From Flavobacterium panacis (GTDB taxonomy: Bacteria > Bacteroidota > Bacteroidia > Flavobacteriales > Flavobacteriaceae): a DNA stretch of 64,000 bases. Position 1 is the stretch's first letter, and each line of letters opens with the position of its first letter. The DNA is taken from the NCBI RefSeq assembly GCF_024649945.1, contig NZ_JANKMS010000015.1, forward strand, positions 58,997 to 122,996, written 5' to 3'. Shown here piece by piece: positions 7,901 to 18,173 of the stretch. The translations under genes were made by a program, and so were the position numbers. Below the pieces are notes generated by a model. That model did no database searches. It had not been told where the DNA came from and saw nothing but the letters and a program-made list of their open reading frames with translations.

Positions 7901-10900
7901 GTTGGATCTATTTCTCCATAAAATTTGTTTTGAGAAGCATTGGCGCTTACTGTGATTTCTTTTGGAGTAATTTCAAAATCTTTACTTTCAAAAGTAATGG
8001 TATAATTAGAACCTGCGCTCAAATCTCCTTGTTTGATAGCATACAAACCTACATTCGCTCCATTTGCTCTAGATAAAGCTCCTGTAAAAGTATCATTACC
8101 AATTAAAGCTGGCGAAACGGTCGATGTCAGAATAGGTTCTACTGCACCATACACTTTCTTTTGAGAAGCATCAGCAGTTACCGTGATAGGTTTTGCTGTG
8201 ATCGTATAATCTTTACTTACAAAATTAATAGTATAATTAGTACCTGCGCTTAAACTTCCTTTTGCAATAGCATAAGTTCCAATGTTTTCCCCAAAAGCTC
8301 TAGATAAAGTTCCTGTGAATGAATCTCCGCTTTCTAAACTTGGTGCAAATGAATAAGTAAAAGCCGCATCTGACTCTCCATATACTTTTGTTTGAGAAGC
8401 GTCAGCCGTTACTGTGATTGTTTTTGCTGTAATTTTAAAATCATTACCTACGTAAATAATATTGTAATTTGTACCAGCATTTAACGTTCCTTGTTTAATT
8501 GCATAAGTTCCTATGTTCTCTCCTGTGGCTCTTTTTAAAGTCCCTGTGAATGAATCACCACTTACTAAACTAGGAGTAAAAGTATAGCTTAAAGTAGATT
8601 CAGTTGCACCATACACTTTTGTTTGTAAAGCATCAGCCGTTACTGTGATATCTTTTGGTGTAATTTCACCAATTTGTCCAGACACAGTTTGAGAACTCAA
8701 CACATAATTTGAAGCATTTACTCCACCAATTGTCAAGTCTTCAACTGTTATAGTTTTATTTTTTCCGACATTTTGAGTATCATACGATCCTAATAACGAA
8801 GCGTTTAAAGTTACTACCTCGTTTTCCAAAATTCCAGTAACATCAAAATTACTATTTGTTAAAACTGCCTGAGTTGTTCCATCAAAAATTTTGCTTACGC
8901 TTCCTTTTAATGCAACTTCTACCGTTTTAGATTTAACCATAGCTGTATTTGACGTTAAAGAAGTAGCGCTTAATACATAGTTTCTAGAATCAGTTCCAGA
9001 TAACGCAAAATCTTTAATCGTAACTGCTTTATTTATTCCTACATCTTTATTATCTAAAGTACCAGCTGCAGGATTATTTAATGTTACATTATCACCACTA
9101 ACAATTCCTTCTAAAACAAAATTATTAGCGTTTAATCCTATAACAGTATTACCATTATAAACTTTTGATATTTCGCCTTGCACTATAACATTTACAGATT
9201 TAGGGTTTATAATCAATTCCCCTTCTACAACTTTATCATTATAATTTGGTTTGCTTAGTACAGCATATACCTTATAATTTCCAACCTCTTTATTGTTGTT
9301 ATTGGTATAACTTACCGATACCTGATTAGGAAGACTACCTGCAATCGCTAATGATTTTTCGGTTCCATCATAAACATAAGTGTTTGATGCTAAAACGAAA
9401 TTATCACTTAAATTTCCTTTTACAATTGTTAATTTGGCAGTAAGCTGTTTGTTATTATAATTTACACCTCCATTAATATTTACTGTAACATTATAAGAAC
9501 CAACATTAATATTATCATTATTGGTGTATGTTACTGTAACTCCGTCTGGAAGTGTACCGTCAAGTGAAAATCTTTTAACTGTACCATCATAAACTTCTTC
9601 TTTTTCTAATAAAAACATCACATTCGCAAGATTGCTTTTAGTAATAGTCATTGAAGTCGTTAATTCAAGCAACTTGTAATTAGAACCTGAAAGGGAAGCT
9701 TTTACATTATTATAAACACCTGCATTCTTCTGGGTATTTGAGTACACCACATTTACTCCTTCAGGTAAAGTTCCCGATACATCTGGATGTTTGTCAAAAC
9801 CGTCATAAGTAAACGTTTGTGCATTAAATGAAATACCTGAAAGGTCTTTTTTATTAATTTTAAGTGTATTAGATACTGTTAAATTATTATAAAATTCACC
9901 TCCATTAATATTGGCTTTAACAACATAATCACCTGCATTTATTTGTCCGTTACCTTCATAAGATACACTAGTTCCTGCTGGTAAATCTGTAACATTCAAA
10001 TATTTTTGAGAACCATCGTAAGTATATGTTGCTGCATTTAAAGTGGCTGTAAAATCTCCTTTTTCAACCGTAAGTTTAAAGTTTTTAGTTACAGGAGCAT
10101 AGATTTCATCTCCACTTTGAGCAACTGTTATTATCGCCTGCCCAACTCCTGTAATATGAATTTTATTATCTTTTGTAATGTAAGCTACATTCTTATTATC
10201 ACTACTATAAGTAAGTGGCGAAAGATTGCTTGATGCACTTCCTACTGCAAAATCGGCATCGGTATACTTTTTAGTTATATCATTGACGTTAATGGTCTGT
10301 GCTATTTTAGACTCATAACATCCCATATCTATTGTAGTATTAAGAAAACGACTGCTATTTGCAAGATCTTTATTACCTGCAATTAGTGTGTTGTACAGCG
10401 AATTATCACCTTTGTTAACCGCAGCAGATGTTGTTTTTAAAGCAAAGTTATTAGCATTTGCATCAACAAAATCAGCAGGCTGTGCATAGAAATTATTAGC
10501 TAATGTCATTCCGCTGTATTGAGTCTGAGCCTTAGACAGCAGAGAGTTTTTAACCGTAGCTATTGCTGCTCCTGTTCTATTGATATCAATGTTATCTTGG
10601 TTATCTCTAAAAACAGCATTAAACACTTCTAAATTAGAAGCTCCAACAGCAAAAATATGAGATGCACTTGTGTTATCTCCAAAAGTAGCATTAACAATTT
10701 TTACATTGGCATCACTAATTGCAATTGAAGTACCAGTTGCTCCATAATGATAAGCTGAATTACCATAAAAAAGTGTATTATAAATAGAAACATTAGAATT
10801 ATTTGTAACATAAATACCTCCACCTAGAATACCCGAATTGTTTTTTGTAATAAAACAGTTTTTTACCGTAACGTTAGAACTATGTACTCGTATTCCTCCA

Positions 10901-13900
10901 CCATATTCTCTTGTAATAGATTTTCCGTTTATTGTTACAATTCCTTCTGAGCCATGTGCTGCACTTGCAGCCTCACCATTTACAATATAAAAACCATCGA
11001 TCTCGTTATTACCTGCTGCATTAGAAACTGTAATGATATGATTGATTAAAGATTGACCATCTAGAATTGTTTTATTGTCTTGAATATGTCTGTCTGTTAA
11101 ACTCTCATTAGCAATATTTCCATCAAAACCTCCATATAGTTTTACACCATCTAATAGTAAAAAGCTGTTGTCTCTTCCTTCATCAATATAGTTGGAATTA
11201 TCTCTAGAACTGTATTTTGGTGTATAAGAACCTTTAGCTACATAAATTTTGTTTACAGTGTTTGGTGTATTAACATTCATAATAGAAGCATAGCGTAAAG
11301 CCAATGATAAATCGCTTAATGCTAATTGCCATGATGAACCATCGCCACCAACTGTACCTTGTTTTACATATAGTGTATTATTTGTTAATGTAGTATTAGG
11401 TAGTATTTTTAAAGTTCCCTCTTTATAAATAAAATTATAATTATTAGAAGATAAACCGCTTGGCAATATACCATCTGCATAAATACCAATTTCTGTTTTA
11501 CCAATAGCATTACCTGAGTAAACTAATGATCCTGTCAACTTAGAACGATCATCACCATTAACAAAACCTGTATAGCTTACATCATAATCTGCATTTGCCA
11601 TTGCTAGATTATTGGCAAGTTTAGTTTTATCGTTTGCTTTTACTGTTAAAGTAGCTTTATCTATAGTTAAACCAAAGGTTTTTTCTGCTGGAGCATAATT
11701 TTCATTACCAGCTTGGCTAACAGTAATAGTTGCTGTACCTGTAGTTAGTATATGAATTTTACCATCTTTAATCGATGCAACATTAGCGTTACTGCTTTTT
11801 GTGTAAGTTAATGGTAAGCCACTTGCTACTGTTACCGATGGATTAGTAAAATCTGCGTCTCCATAGATTTTTGTTAAATCTGCCGTTGCAATATTTTGAG
11901 TTGATCGCAATTCTTCTGCACCAACATCAATAGTTCCTGATAAACGATTGTACCCGTTAATATCATATGTTGACAAGCCATTAAAAGTATAGTATCCATT
12001 AGCTCCTCTATCTTTTGCATAACTATCTTCTTTTAGCTCGATACTGTTTGTTTTAAAAATTGCATCCAAAGTAACAGTTTCACTATTGTTATAAAGGCCT
12101 TCTGCTATATTAGCGTCTTTTTGCACAATACTATTGTATGATACTATTCCGCTAGAAGTCCCTTTATTGTTATTCATATAAATCGAATTGTACAATGTAG
12201 TTACCGAGCCTCCGTCATTTACAATAGCAGGAGCATTTCCATTGTTTCCAGATATCGAATAATTATCTTTAATTGTACAATTGTATAATTTTGGTTTACT
12301 ATTGTTAACATTGTACATAGCCGATCCATATCCATAATATGCAGAATTACCAGCTAAATTTCCATCAACTCCAACTTTACTATTTTTAATAATGCAATTT
12401 ATAAGTATAGGGCTACTGTTATCATTGTATAATCCCCCTCCATATGTCGTGTGTGTGTAGTAAGGATAAGGAAATAATGAATTATCTGTAATTATACAGT
12501 TTACAATAGTAGGCGAACTATTTCTGTTATAAATACCTCCACCTTGCTTTGCAACATTTGCAAAAGATCCTCCAATTGTGAATCCGTCAATAATATCGGC
12601 ATTAGTTAATTTGTTATCGTCATTTGTTATTACTCTGTTTCCTCTAGCTCCTTGACTTAGAATAGATGCACCAAATTTTCTTTTGTGTGAAAGTGCTGTA
12701 ATGCCTTTATCAGGATCAAAAGATCCATACATACTAACTCCTTTTACCATGGCAAAACTTTGCCCATCATTAGATGAATACTGTCCAGCAGATACAAATA
12801 TTTTTGTTGCTTTAATTGTACTTGAATTAATTAATCTTGCAATATCTAATGCATCTCTAACTTCTCCTAAAGCATTACTCCAAGATGTTCCATCACCTGT
12901 AGCGCCTTTTTTAACGTATAGCGTACCATCGGTTAATGTAATATCTGGTTCAATTCTTAAACTACCAGGATTGTAGACAATTTCATATTTAGATGAAGTA
13001 TATCCAGATGGAATTATCGTATAATTATCACCTATGTTAGTAGCAGTTGTAGCGCTTCCGCTAAATGTCAAACTTCCACCTAAACTATTATCTGGCACAT
13101 CTCCTGAGACAAAGCCTGAATAAGAGACAGTAAATCCGGTAAACGGAGAATCATCTTTTATTTTGACTTTATTATCTGCAGTAACAGTTAATAGTCCTTT
13201 ATCTACGGTTAATACGAAAGTAGCAGTAACAGCATCGTATTCTGTATCATTTCCTTTTTGATTAACTGTTATAGTAGCTGTTCCAACGCTTAAGATTGTA
13301 ATTTTACCATCTTCTATTTTAGCAACAGCATTATCACTAGAAGATATATATTCAAGTGGCAATCCGCTTGATGCAGTACCATGTGTGAAGGGTTGATCTC
13401 CATATTTTTTTGTAATAGCAGTAGCTGTTATGGTTTGAACTTTATTTCTCTCAAAAGCTCCGATATCAACAGTAGTATCAATAATACGTGATTTCCCTTT
13501 TAAGTCTTTCGAAGGTAAAACAATATTCGCCAAACTATTTTTACCTGCATTTAGCGCAGGACTAGTAGTTAGTAACAAATAATTTGAATCAAAAACAGAA
13601 GTGGTACTAGTAGTACCGCCCAAGCCTTGAATTAAGCTGTTTTCATAACTAGGATTACTAGCATTATTAACGATATCTGAACTGTTTTTTACACTTACTG
13701 AATTTAAAATTCTTGCCGAAGAACCATTTGCATTAAACAATGCAGCTCCCTGTGCACCAGTATTATCAGCTATCGTAGCATTAAGTAATGTAGGCAATGA
13801 GGCATTGTTGTACATAGACGCTCCGTTAGGTGCTGTATTAGTAATAACTAAGCAGTTAACCCAAGTTGTATTAGCGTTTTCATTATATACAGCTCCACCA

Positions 13901-16900
13901 TTTGCAGTAGCATTATTTGATCTTATGATACAGTTTTCAAATTTTGCAGCTACTTTTTTATTATATATACCTCCACCATTAGCAGCATTACCATTTGTAA
14001 TAGTAAAACCATTTAAAACTGCATTAACAGTTAAGCCATTATCATCATTTTTAATTACAGAGGCATTGTTTCCTCTTAAAATACTTCCGTCATTTACATT
14101 ACCTGTAATACGTTGGTGCGTTAAGTTCGTAATAGCATTATCAGGATCAAATCCGCCATAGATTTCTACGTTTTTAGGCATTACATATGACTTGCCTGAA
14201 GCTAATTGATAAGTTCCTTTGGCTACAAATATTTTTTTAACTCTTTTAGGGTCATTGTCATCTGTATGAACAGAATTAATATTAGCCGCTCTTGTCAAAG
14301 CAAGTTCTAAATTATTTAAAGAACTATTCCATGAAGAACCATCTCCATTTCCATTTTGCTTTACATATAAAGTATTATCCGTTAAACTTAAATTCGATTT
14401 TATTTCTAAAGTTCCTTCTTCAAATAAAACCGTGTATTTACTGGAAGTAATACCTTGAGGAATAATTTTATAAACACCCGGTTCAATAGCAGTCGTAGCA
14501 TCTCCTGAAAAAGCAAGCGCACCAGCTATACTATTTGATTCACTGTCACCAGACTCAAAACCAGCATAAGAAATGGTATAATTACTATTTCCGTAAACAA
14601 TTCCGTCAAACAACTTAACTTTATTAATCGCTTTAATTGTCAGAGGTATTTTCGTAACATTCACTACTATTTTACTTCTAACACTTTCGCAATTATTAGC
14701 GTTGGTTTGGCTTACCCAATAAGTAGCAGAATTTTCAGATGACATATTTAAGGAAGGCACTGTTGTTAATGCTGTCCCCCCTTGTTCTTGTGTATACCAT
14801 TTTAAATTGCTTCCATTTACCACAATTCTAGCGCCTTGCTGACCAATAATAAAATTTTGAGGCGTTTGCGCTGTTGGCGGCTCTGTCGAACTTATCGACA
14901 CCGTAACACTTGCTCTGTCACTTTCACAACCGTCAACATTTTGACTTGCATAGTACGTATTACCAGAAACTAAAGCCGTATTACTCGCTAATGGATTACC
15001 TCCTAAAGCCTGGCCATACCATTTAATACTTGTACCTGTTGCTTTTAAATCATTTACAATAGCTTCTGTTCCACAAAAAGCTTGTGTTGCAACAACAGTC
15101 GGCTTCGTTTTGGCAGAAGCTCCTAATTCATTTTCATAAGCTCCAATATCAATTGAGTTTACTTTTCTGTTCTTCCCCGCAAGATCGGTGTTAGGAAATT
15201 CACTTGAATACAATGAATTGTTTCCTTTATTTATTAGGGGGCTACAACCTGTTAGATTAAAATTATTATTTATAGCATCAACAAAATACAAGTTAGCTTC
15301 ACGAATATTATTATTCTTGTTAACATATTTATTTTGATCATCATATCTGAAAGCATTATTCTGAACATCAGCTGAAGTATTTGATCCTTCAAGTTGTTCT
15401 ATAATATTATTATATAGCTTGATTTGTTTACCAACATTATAAATTCCATGACTTAAATTTTCATTCCACATGGTATTATTTACAAAATCGACATTTGAAT
15501 TAGGATAAAAAAGTGCAGTAACACCCTCATTTCCGGTAAAAACATTATTATATAGCTTGTTCTCTCCGTCAAATACAGTCAGTACGCCACTTACCTGCCC
15601 ATTATTGTCGATATTAACAATATTATTTCTAAGAGTATTATTGAAGAATTGGGTTTTAGCAGAACTTTCAATATCTACAGCAGCACCTGTCAAGGATTTA
15701 TTTCCTACAAATTCATTATTATATACATTACTGATAATCAAACCATTAAAAAATAACCCACCACCTCTTTCACTAGAATTGTTACTTTCGAAAGTATTAT
15801 TGTTTATTGTTAACTTATTACTGGCAACAGTAGAGCTGGCTAATATTGCCCCTCCAAATCTAGAACTTTTGTTGTTTTTGAAAGTATTATTATTAATAAT
15901 AGAATTAACTGTAATAGTTTCGAAATGAATTGCTCCTCCTTGTCTTGTAGCAGTGTTGTCTGTAAATATATTATCAGAGATTTTAACGTTATTATCTTTG
16001 ACAGTTGCTACAGCACCTCCTAAACCAGAATCAGAAAAATTAGTTGTGGTAACACTATTTTTGGTAAATGTATTTCCAGTTAAAGTAGTTGTATTTTTAT
16101 TTTCAAGTAAATATAAAGCACCTCCTGTCAAAGAAGTATTCTCTGAAAATGTGTTTGTTGAAAATTTAACATCCTTTGTTTCAGATAACAAAGTTGCTCC
16201 CCCTAAACTTTTTAAAGCTTTATTATTACTAAAATTATTTGATGCTACTTCTGCATTTATAACTCTACGAAGCACAATTGCACCACCACCACCAGCAAGT
16301 GTCACACTTGCTTCCATCAAAGCCTTGTTGTCAGTAAATGAAGAATTGGTAATTTTAAGATTGCTATTGTTTTCATCCACAAAAATAGCCCCTGCAACTT
16401 CTGCACTGTTATTATTAAAAATACAATTATTAATGATTCTTGATGATGCATTGATCTGGGTCGCTTTTTCTATAAAGATAGCTCCCGCAAATCCAGTCTC
16501 AGCTTTAGTTTTATTGGCTTGGTTGTTACTAAATGAAACATCGTTTATATTAAAAAGTCTTCCTCCTAAATCACTAATAGCACCTCCTAAAGACGAGCTA
16601 TTATTAGTAAAACTTCCTCCCGTGATAGTTAAATAACTATTACTGTTACTAATTGCACCTCCATTATCAGTTGCTTTATTATTAGAAAAAGTACAGTTGG
16701 TTAAAGTAGTACGACCACCATCTTGTACACATATTGCTCCACCTACAATAGCATTATTATCTTTAAATACTACATTTTCTAATGTTAAAACCCCTTTAAT
16801 ATTATAAATAGCACCTCCATTACTTTTAGGGTAAGATGTATTAAGTATTGTGGTGGTTGTCATATCACCTCCTGGAATTGAAGGTACACCTGGCAAACCA

Positions 16901-17607
16901 CTAATCCCCATCAATTGCAACCCCAATGAAGTATAATTGTAATAAGGGCTCTCTGTCATTGAAACAAACCAATCTGGGTATTTTTCTTTAATTTTATCGT
17001 TAGTAGAAATACCTTTAGTTTCTTCAGTTATTTTATAAAATTCCCATAAATCAGCGCTTCCATCACTAATGGTTAGTCCGTTTATGTAGTAATTTTCATT
17101 TTCCTCAAGAGCATGGATAAGCACAACGTGATGCGCTGAACTTCCACCCCCTAAATTTCCGCTAAGAATGGTTTCATTTCGACCATTTCTTTGTGAAAGA
17201 TCTGTTTCATTACCCAAAAAACCACCATACAACTTCACATCCTTTTTTAAACCAAAGGTGTTGTTCCTATCCCGACTACTGGTGTTAGGCGCTAAAGCTA
17301 CTTTAGGAGTGTATATTCCTCTGGCAATCCATACTTGGGTACCACCTTCAGATGTACTAATCATTCTCTGCAAGTTGTCAGAAGCATTAGCCCAAGAACT
17401 TCCATCTTTATTTCCAGCACCGGTTACCGTTACATATTTTACTGTTTGAGATTGTACTAAAACAGTAAATAAAAAGAAACACGTTAAAAGTGTGTATCTG
17501 GATAAATTGGGTTGTTTTTTAAAAAATTTGAGCGTTTTAATTTTCTGTAAATAAAGATACCATACAAAAATTAAAGACTTCAAAATCAAGAAGTAGTTTT
17601 TTTCCAT
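4918..17607 (-). CDS. Giant T9SS surface protein: beta-helix blocks plus MBG/YDG repeats
   Basis: 4229 residues, presumably displayed on the cell surface. After a long leader (second hydrophobic stretch ends VLVQSQ, ~residue 54) there are four right-handed beta-helix blocks, each opening with a VTVTGAG- or LYVKQ-like start and a G-D/N-G-S/T-SW motif. They close near residues 820, 1385, 1895 and 2430 with DIGAYE, DIGAFE, DVGAEE and DMGCYE. Between them are Ig-like and MBG-like modules. Then come about four YDG-containing MBG-type modules (~2525-2800), two YDG-type domains (~2800-2985), 13 MBG modules of ~77 residues marked by K-V/F-YG (~2990-3985), a Y-T-WYKNG domain and a T9SS sorting domain with RIYPNPV. 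A homologous barrel gene follows. The only ATG start gives an unusually long leader; TTG at codon 7 or 9 is possible. Ligand unknown; adhesin or matrix role inferred. Confidence 0.9.
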   Translation of the reverse strand: MEKNYFLILKSLIFVWYLYLQKIKTLKFFKKQPNLSRYTLLTCFFLFTVLVQSQTVKYVTVTGAGNKDGSSWANASDNLQRMISTSEGGTQVWIARGIYTPKVALAPNTSSRDRNNTFGLKKDVKLYGGFLGNETDLSQRNGRNETILSGNLGGGSSAHHVVLIHALEENENYYINGLTISDGSADLWEFYKITEETKGISTNDKIKEKYPDWFVSMTESPYYNYTSLGLQLMGISGLPGVPSIPGGDMTTTTILNTSYPKSNGGAIYNIKGVLTLENVVFKDNNAIVGGAICVQDGGRTTLTNCTFSNNKATDNGGAISNSNSYLTITGGSFTNNSSSLGGAISDLGGRLFNINDVSFSNNQANKTKAETGFAGAIFIEKATQINASSRIINNCIFNNNSAEVAGAIFVDENNSNLKITNSSFTDNKALMEASVTLAGGGGAIVLRRVINAEVASNNFSNNKALKSLGGATLLSETKDVKFSTNTFSENTSLTGGALYLLENKNTTTLTGNTFTKNSVTTTNFSDSGLGGAVATVKDNNVKISDNIFTDNTATRQGGAIHFETITVNSIINNNTFKNNKSSRFGGAILASSTVASNKLTINNNTFESNNSSERGGGLFFNGLIISNVYNNEFVGNKSLTGAAVDIESSAKTQFFNNTLRNNIVNIDNNGQVSGVLTVFDGENKLYNNVFTGNEGVTALFYPNSNVDFVNNTMWNENLSHGIYNVGKQIKLYNNIIEQLEGSNTSADVQNNAFRYDDQNKYVNKNNNIREANLYFVDAINNNFNLTGCSPLINKGNNSLYSSEFPNTDLAGKNRKVNSIDIGAYENELGASAKTKPTVVATQAFCGTEAIVNDLKATGTSIKWYGQALGGNPLASNTALVSGNTYYASQNVDGCESDRASVTVSISSTEPPTAQTPQNFIIGQQGARIVVNGSNLKWYTQEQGGTALTTVPSLNMSSENSATYWVSQTNANNCESVRSKIVVNVTKIPLTIKAINKVKLFDGIVYGNSNYTISYAGFESGDSESNSIAGALAFSGDATTAIEPGVYKIIPQGITSSKYTVLFEEGTLEIKSNLSLTDNTLYVKQNGNGDGSSWNSSLNNLELALTRAANINSVHTDDNDPKRVKKIFVAKGTYQLASGKSYVMPKNVEIYGGFDPDNAITNLTHQRITGNVNDGSILRGNNASVIKNDDNGLTVNAVLNGFTITNGNAANGGGIYNKKVAAKFENCIIRSNNATANGGAVYNENANTTWVNCLVITNTAPNGASMYNNASLPTLLNATIADNTGAQGAALFNANGSSARILNSVSVKNSSDIVNNASNPSYENSLIQGLGGTTSTTSVFDSNYLLLTTSPALNAGKNSLANIVLPSKDLKGKSRIIDTTVDIGAFERNKVQTITATAITKKYGDQPFTHGTASSGLPLEYISSSDNAVAKIEDGKITILSVGTATITVNQKGNDTEYDAVTATFVLTVDKGLLTVTADNKVKIKDDSPFTGFTVSYSGFVSGDVPDNSLGGSLTFSGSATTATNIGDNYTIIPSGYTSSKYEIVYNPGSLRIEPDITLTDGTLYVKKGATGDGTSWSNALGEVRDALDIARLINSSTIKATKIFVSAGQYSSNDGQSFAMVKGVSMYGSFDPDKGITALSHKRKFGASILSQGARGNRVITNDDNKLTNADIIDGFTIGGSFANVAKQGGGIYNRNSSPTIVNCIITDNSLFPYPYYTHTTYGGGLYNDNSSPILINCIIKNSKVGVDGNLAGNSAYYGYGSAMYNVNNSKPKLYNCTIKDNYSISGNNGNAPAIVNDGGSVTTLYNSIYMNNNKGTSSGIVSYNSIVQKDANIAEGLYNNSETVTLDAIFKTNSIELKEDSYAKDRGANGYYTFNGLSTYDINGYNRLSGTIDVGAEELRSTQNIATADLTKIYGDADFTNPSVTVASGLPLTYTKSSNANVASIKDGKIHILTTGTATITVSQAGNENYAPAEKTFGLTIDKATLTVKANDKTKLANNLAMANADYDVSYTGFVNGDDRSKLTGSLVYSGNAIGKTEIGIYADGILPSGLSSNNYNFIYKEGTLKILPNTTLTNNTLYVKQGTVGGDGSSWQLALSDLSLALRYASIMNVNTPNTVNKIYVAKGSYTPKYSSRDNSNYIDEGRDNSFLLLDGVKLYGGFDGNIANESLTDRHIQDNKTILDGQSLINHIITVSNAAGNNEIDGFYIVNGEAASAAHGSEGIVTINGKSITREYGGGIRVHSSNVTVKNCFITKNNSGILGGGIYVTNNSNVSIYNTLFYGNSAYHYGATGTSIAISDANVKIVNATFGDNTSASHIFAVGASNLEVFNAVFRDNQDNIDINRTGAAIATVKNSLLSKAQTQYSGMTLANNFYAQPADFVDANANNFALKTTSAAVNKGDNSLYNTLIAGNKDLANSSRFLNTTIDMGCYESKIAQTINVNDITKKYTDADFAVGSASSNLSPLTYSSDNKNVAYITKDNKIHITGVGQAIITVAQSGDEIYAPVTKNFKLTVEKGDFTATLNAATYTYDGSQKYLNVTDLPAGTSVSYEGNGQINAGDYVVKANINGGEFYNNLTVSNTLKINKKDLSGISFNAQTFTYDGFDKHPDVSGTLPEGVNVVYSNTQKNAGVYNNVKASLSGSNYKLLELTTSMTITKSNLANVMFLLEKEEVYDGTVKRFSLDGTLPDGVTVTYTNNDNINVGSYNVTVNINGGVNYNNKQLTAKLTIVKGNLSDNFVLASNTYVYDGTEKSLAIAGSLPNQVSVSYTNNNNKEVGNYKVYAVLSKPNYNDKVVEGELIINPKSVNVIVQGEISKVYNGNTVIGLNANNFVLEGIVSGDNVTLNNPAAGTLDNKDVGINKAVTIKDFALSGTDSRNYVLSATSLTSNTAMVKSKTVEVALKGSVSKIFDGTTQAVLTNSNFDVTGILENEVVTLNASLLGSYDTQNVGKNKTITVEDLTIGGVNASNYVLSSQTVSGQIGEITPKDITVTADALQTKVYGATESTLSYTFTPSLVSGDSFTGTLKRATGENIGTYAIKQGTLNAGTNYNIIYVGNDFKITAKTITVTADASQTKVYGESDAAFTYSFAPSLESGDSFTGTLSRAFGENIGTYAIAKGSLSAGTNYTINFVSKDYTITAKPITVTADASQKKVYGAVEPILTSTVSPALIGNDTFTGALSRANGANVGLYAIKQGDLSAGSNYTITFESKDFEITPKEITVSANASQNKFYGEIDPTFTYTASEALAIGNTFSGSLSRGDGENVGTYNYTIGSLAAGSNYNVSLVGSNTFEVKAKPITVTADTSQTKVYGTEDPVFTYSVSPSLVGNDAFSGILERATGENVGPYAIAQGTLTAGGNYTITYKGNDFEITTKTIAVTADSQTKVYGESDAALTYSFAPSLESGDSFTGILSRAFGENIGAYAITKGSLSAGSNYTINFVSKDYTITAKPITVTADASQKKVYGAAEPILTSTVSPALIGNDTFTGALSRANGANVGLYPIEQGDLSAGSNYTITFESKDFEITPKEITLSANASQNKFYGEIDPTFTYTASEVLATGNTFSGSLSREDGENAGTYNYTIGSLAAGSNYTVTLVGSNTFEVKAKPITVTADASQTKVYGTEDPVFTYSVSPSLVGNDAFSGILERATGENVGPYVITQGTLTAGGNYTITYVGKDFEITAKTIAVTADSQTKVYGESDAALTYSFTPSLESGDSFTGNLSRVLGENIGAYTINQGTLSAGSNYSIDYVSKDYTITAKPITVTADASQKKVYGSAEPVLTSTVSPALIGNDTFTGALSRVFGEDVDFYAIEQGDLSAGPNYTITFESKDFEITPKEITVTAEVAQNKFYGEADSVFAYTASEALLIGNTFSGNLSRVKGENAGTYKYTIGSLSAGSNYNVTLIGSNTFEIKAKSITVTADASQTKVYGTTDPTFTYAVSPSLVGRDAFSGVLKRGAGENVGTYAIAQGTLTAGDNYVITYVGKDFEITKADQVITWNQTLVSNCEGVSTNVLTASSNSGLPITYVSSNLDVVTISNNELTYNNSGTATITASQAGNNNYNAAENIALPVISSQANLIRQQFEDVIFFDNSSKEFKSYTWYKNGILIAGQTLQYYKEVGGLNGTYYAVATKLDGTVITSCPLTLSSTKTVESVRIYPNPVRKNETYQLITNLDPAQMLNAHIEVFGMNGSLVDQKNTNENETTLLAPAVEAVYIVRITLANGKSFTKNLLVKN
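5653..8424 (-). repeat. Three-copy higher-order tandem repeat inside the giant gene
   Basis: Twelve consecutive MBG modules are arranged as A-B-C-D repeated three times. Module types are told apart by the residues after YG: A has ESDA, B has AVEP/AAEP/SAEP, C has EIDP/EADS, D has TEDP/TTDP. The supercassettes start at bases 8424, 7497 and 6573 and end at 5653, giving lengths of 927, 924 and 921 bases. A single thirteenth module (ATES) precedes them. The copies are nearly identical over long stretches, implying recent duplication of a four-module unit and potential for copy-number change. Confidence 0.88.
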
Positions 17608-18173
17608 AAAAGAGTAAGTAATAAAATTGATTTATATAGTTTAGGTAGTTTTAAGCCTGTTTAAACAAGTTGTAATTCAGGCTGTAGATTTTTGAGACAT
17701 TCAATGAAAACAGAGTTTTTTTCATAAGGTTAGTATTTAGATTTGGGATAGAAATGAGATTAAAAAAGGGCAACTACATTTCAGGTCAAAATTAAAGACA
17801 TCTTGACCAATAAGCCTATTTATTGGGGAGGACAAAAAAAAGACATTTTTAAAAACTACTGATTTTCAAACAATAAGCTATCATTTTAAAATAGAATGAT
17901 TATAATAGTATTTATGCAGTCTATAAACTTTTCTTCAGATTTAAATTAAAATAGTACAGCAATAAACAAGAAAAAAGTATAAAAAAGACATTCTAAAACT
18001 CAAAAAAGAAACTGATTTTTCTTTAAAGAAATCATCCAATAAAAAAGTTCAAATGACAATCAAAAGTCATAGAAAGAAAATTTGATTTGAAGAAATCATA
18101 AAATAAAAAAACAAGCCGAAGCCTGTTTTATTTTTTTGTGCTATACAAAGTTTTTATGTGTTGTTAACTATTT
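17608..18173. other. 566-base intergenic region upstream of the giant gene
   Basis: AT-rich and without a credible gene. It should carry the promoter of the giant surface-protein gene; I see no full TTTG-N19-TAnnTTTG match. An AGCCTG / CAGGCT inverted pair lies at about 17653-17682. Between about 17995 and 18110 there is a loose direct repeat containing AAGAAATCAT followed by AATAAAAAA. The regulator gene's terminator is at its right edge. Confidence 0.5.
18105..18126 (-). terminator. Intrinsic terminator of the TPR/HTH regulator gene
   Basis: On the minus strand, ACAGGC - TTCG - GCTTGT forms a 6-bp stem (one G-T pair) with a stable TTCG tetraloop, followed by seven T residues. It lies about 50 bases past the stop codon at 18174 and insulates the giant surface-protein gene from this unit. 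Confidence 0.85.

Noticed and set aside
15953..16636. 227-codon plus-strand frame opposite the giant surface-protein gene (also 13805-14161, 15557-15928, 12683-12976, 17168-17449)
   Set aside because: Antisense shadows produced by repeated AT-rich beta-helix codons; leucine/valine/proline-rich nonsense with no domain, lying inside a clear gene.
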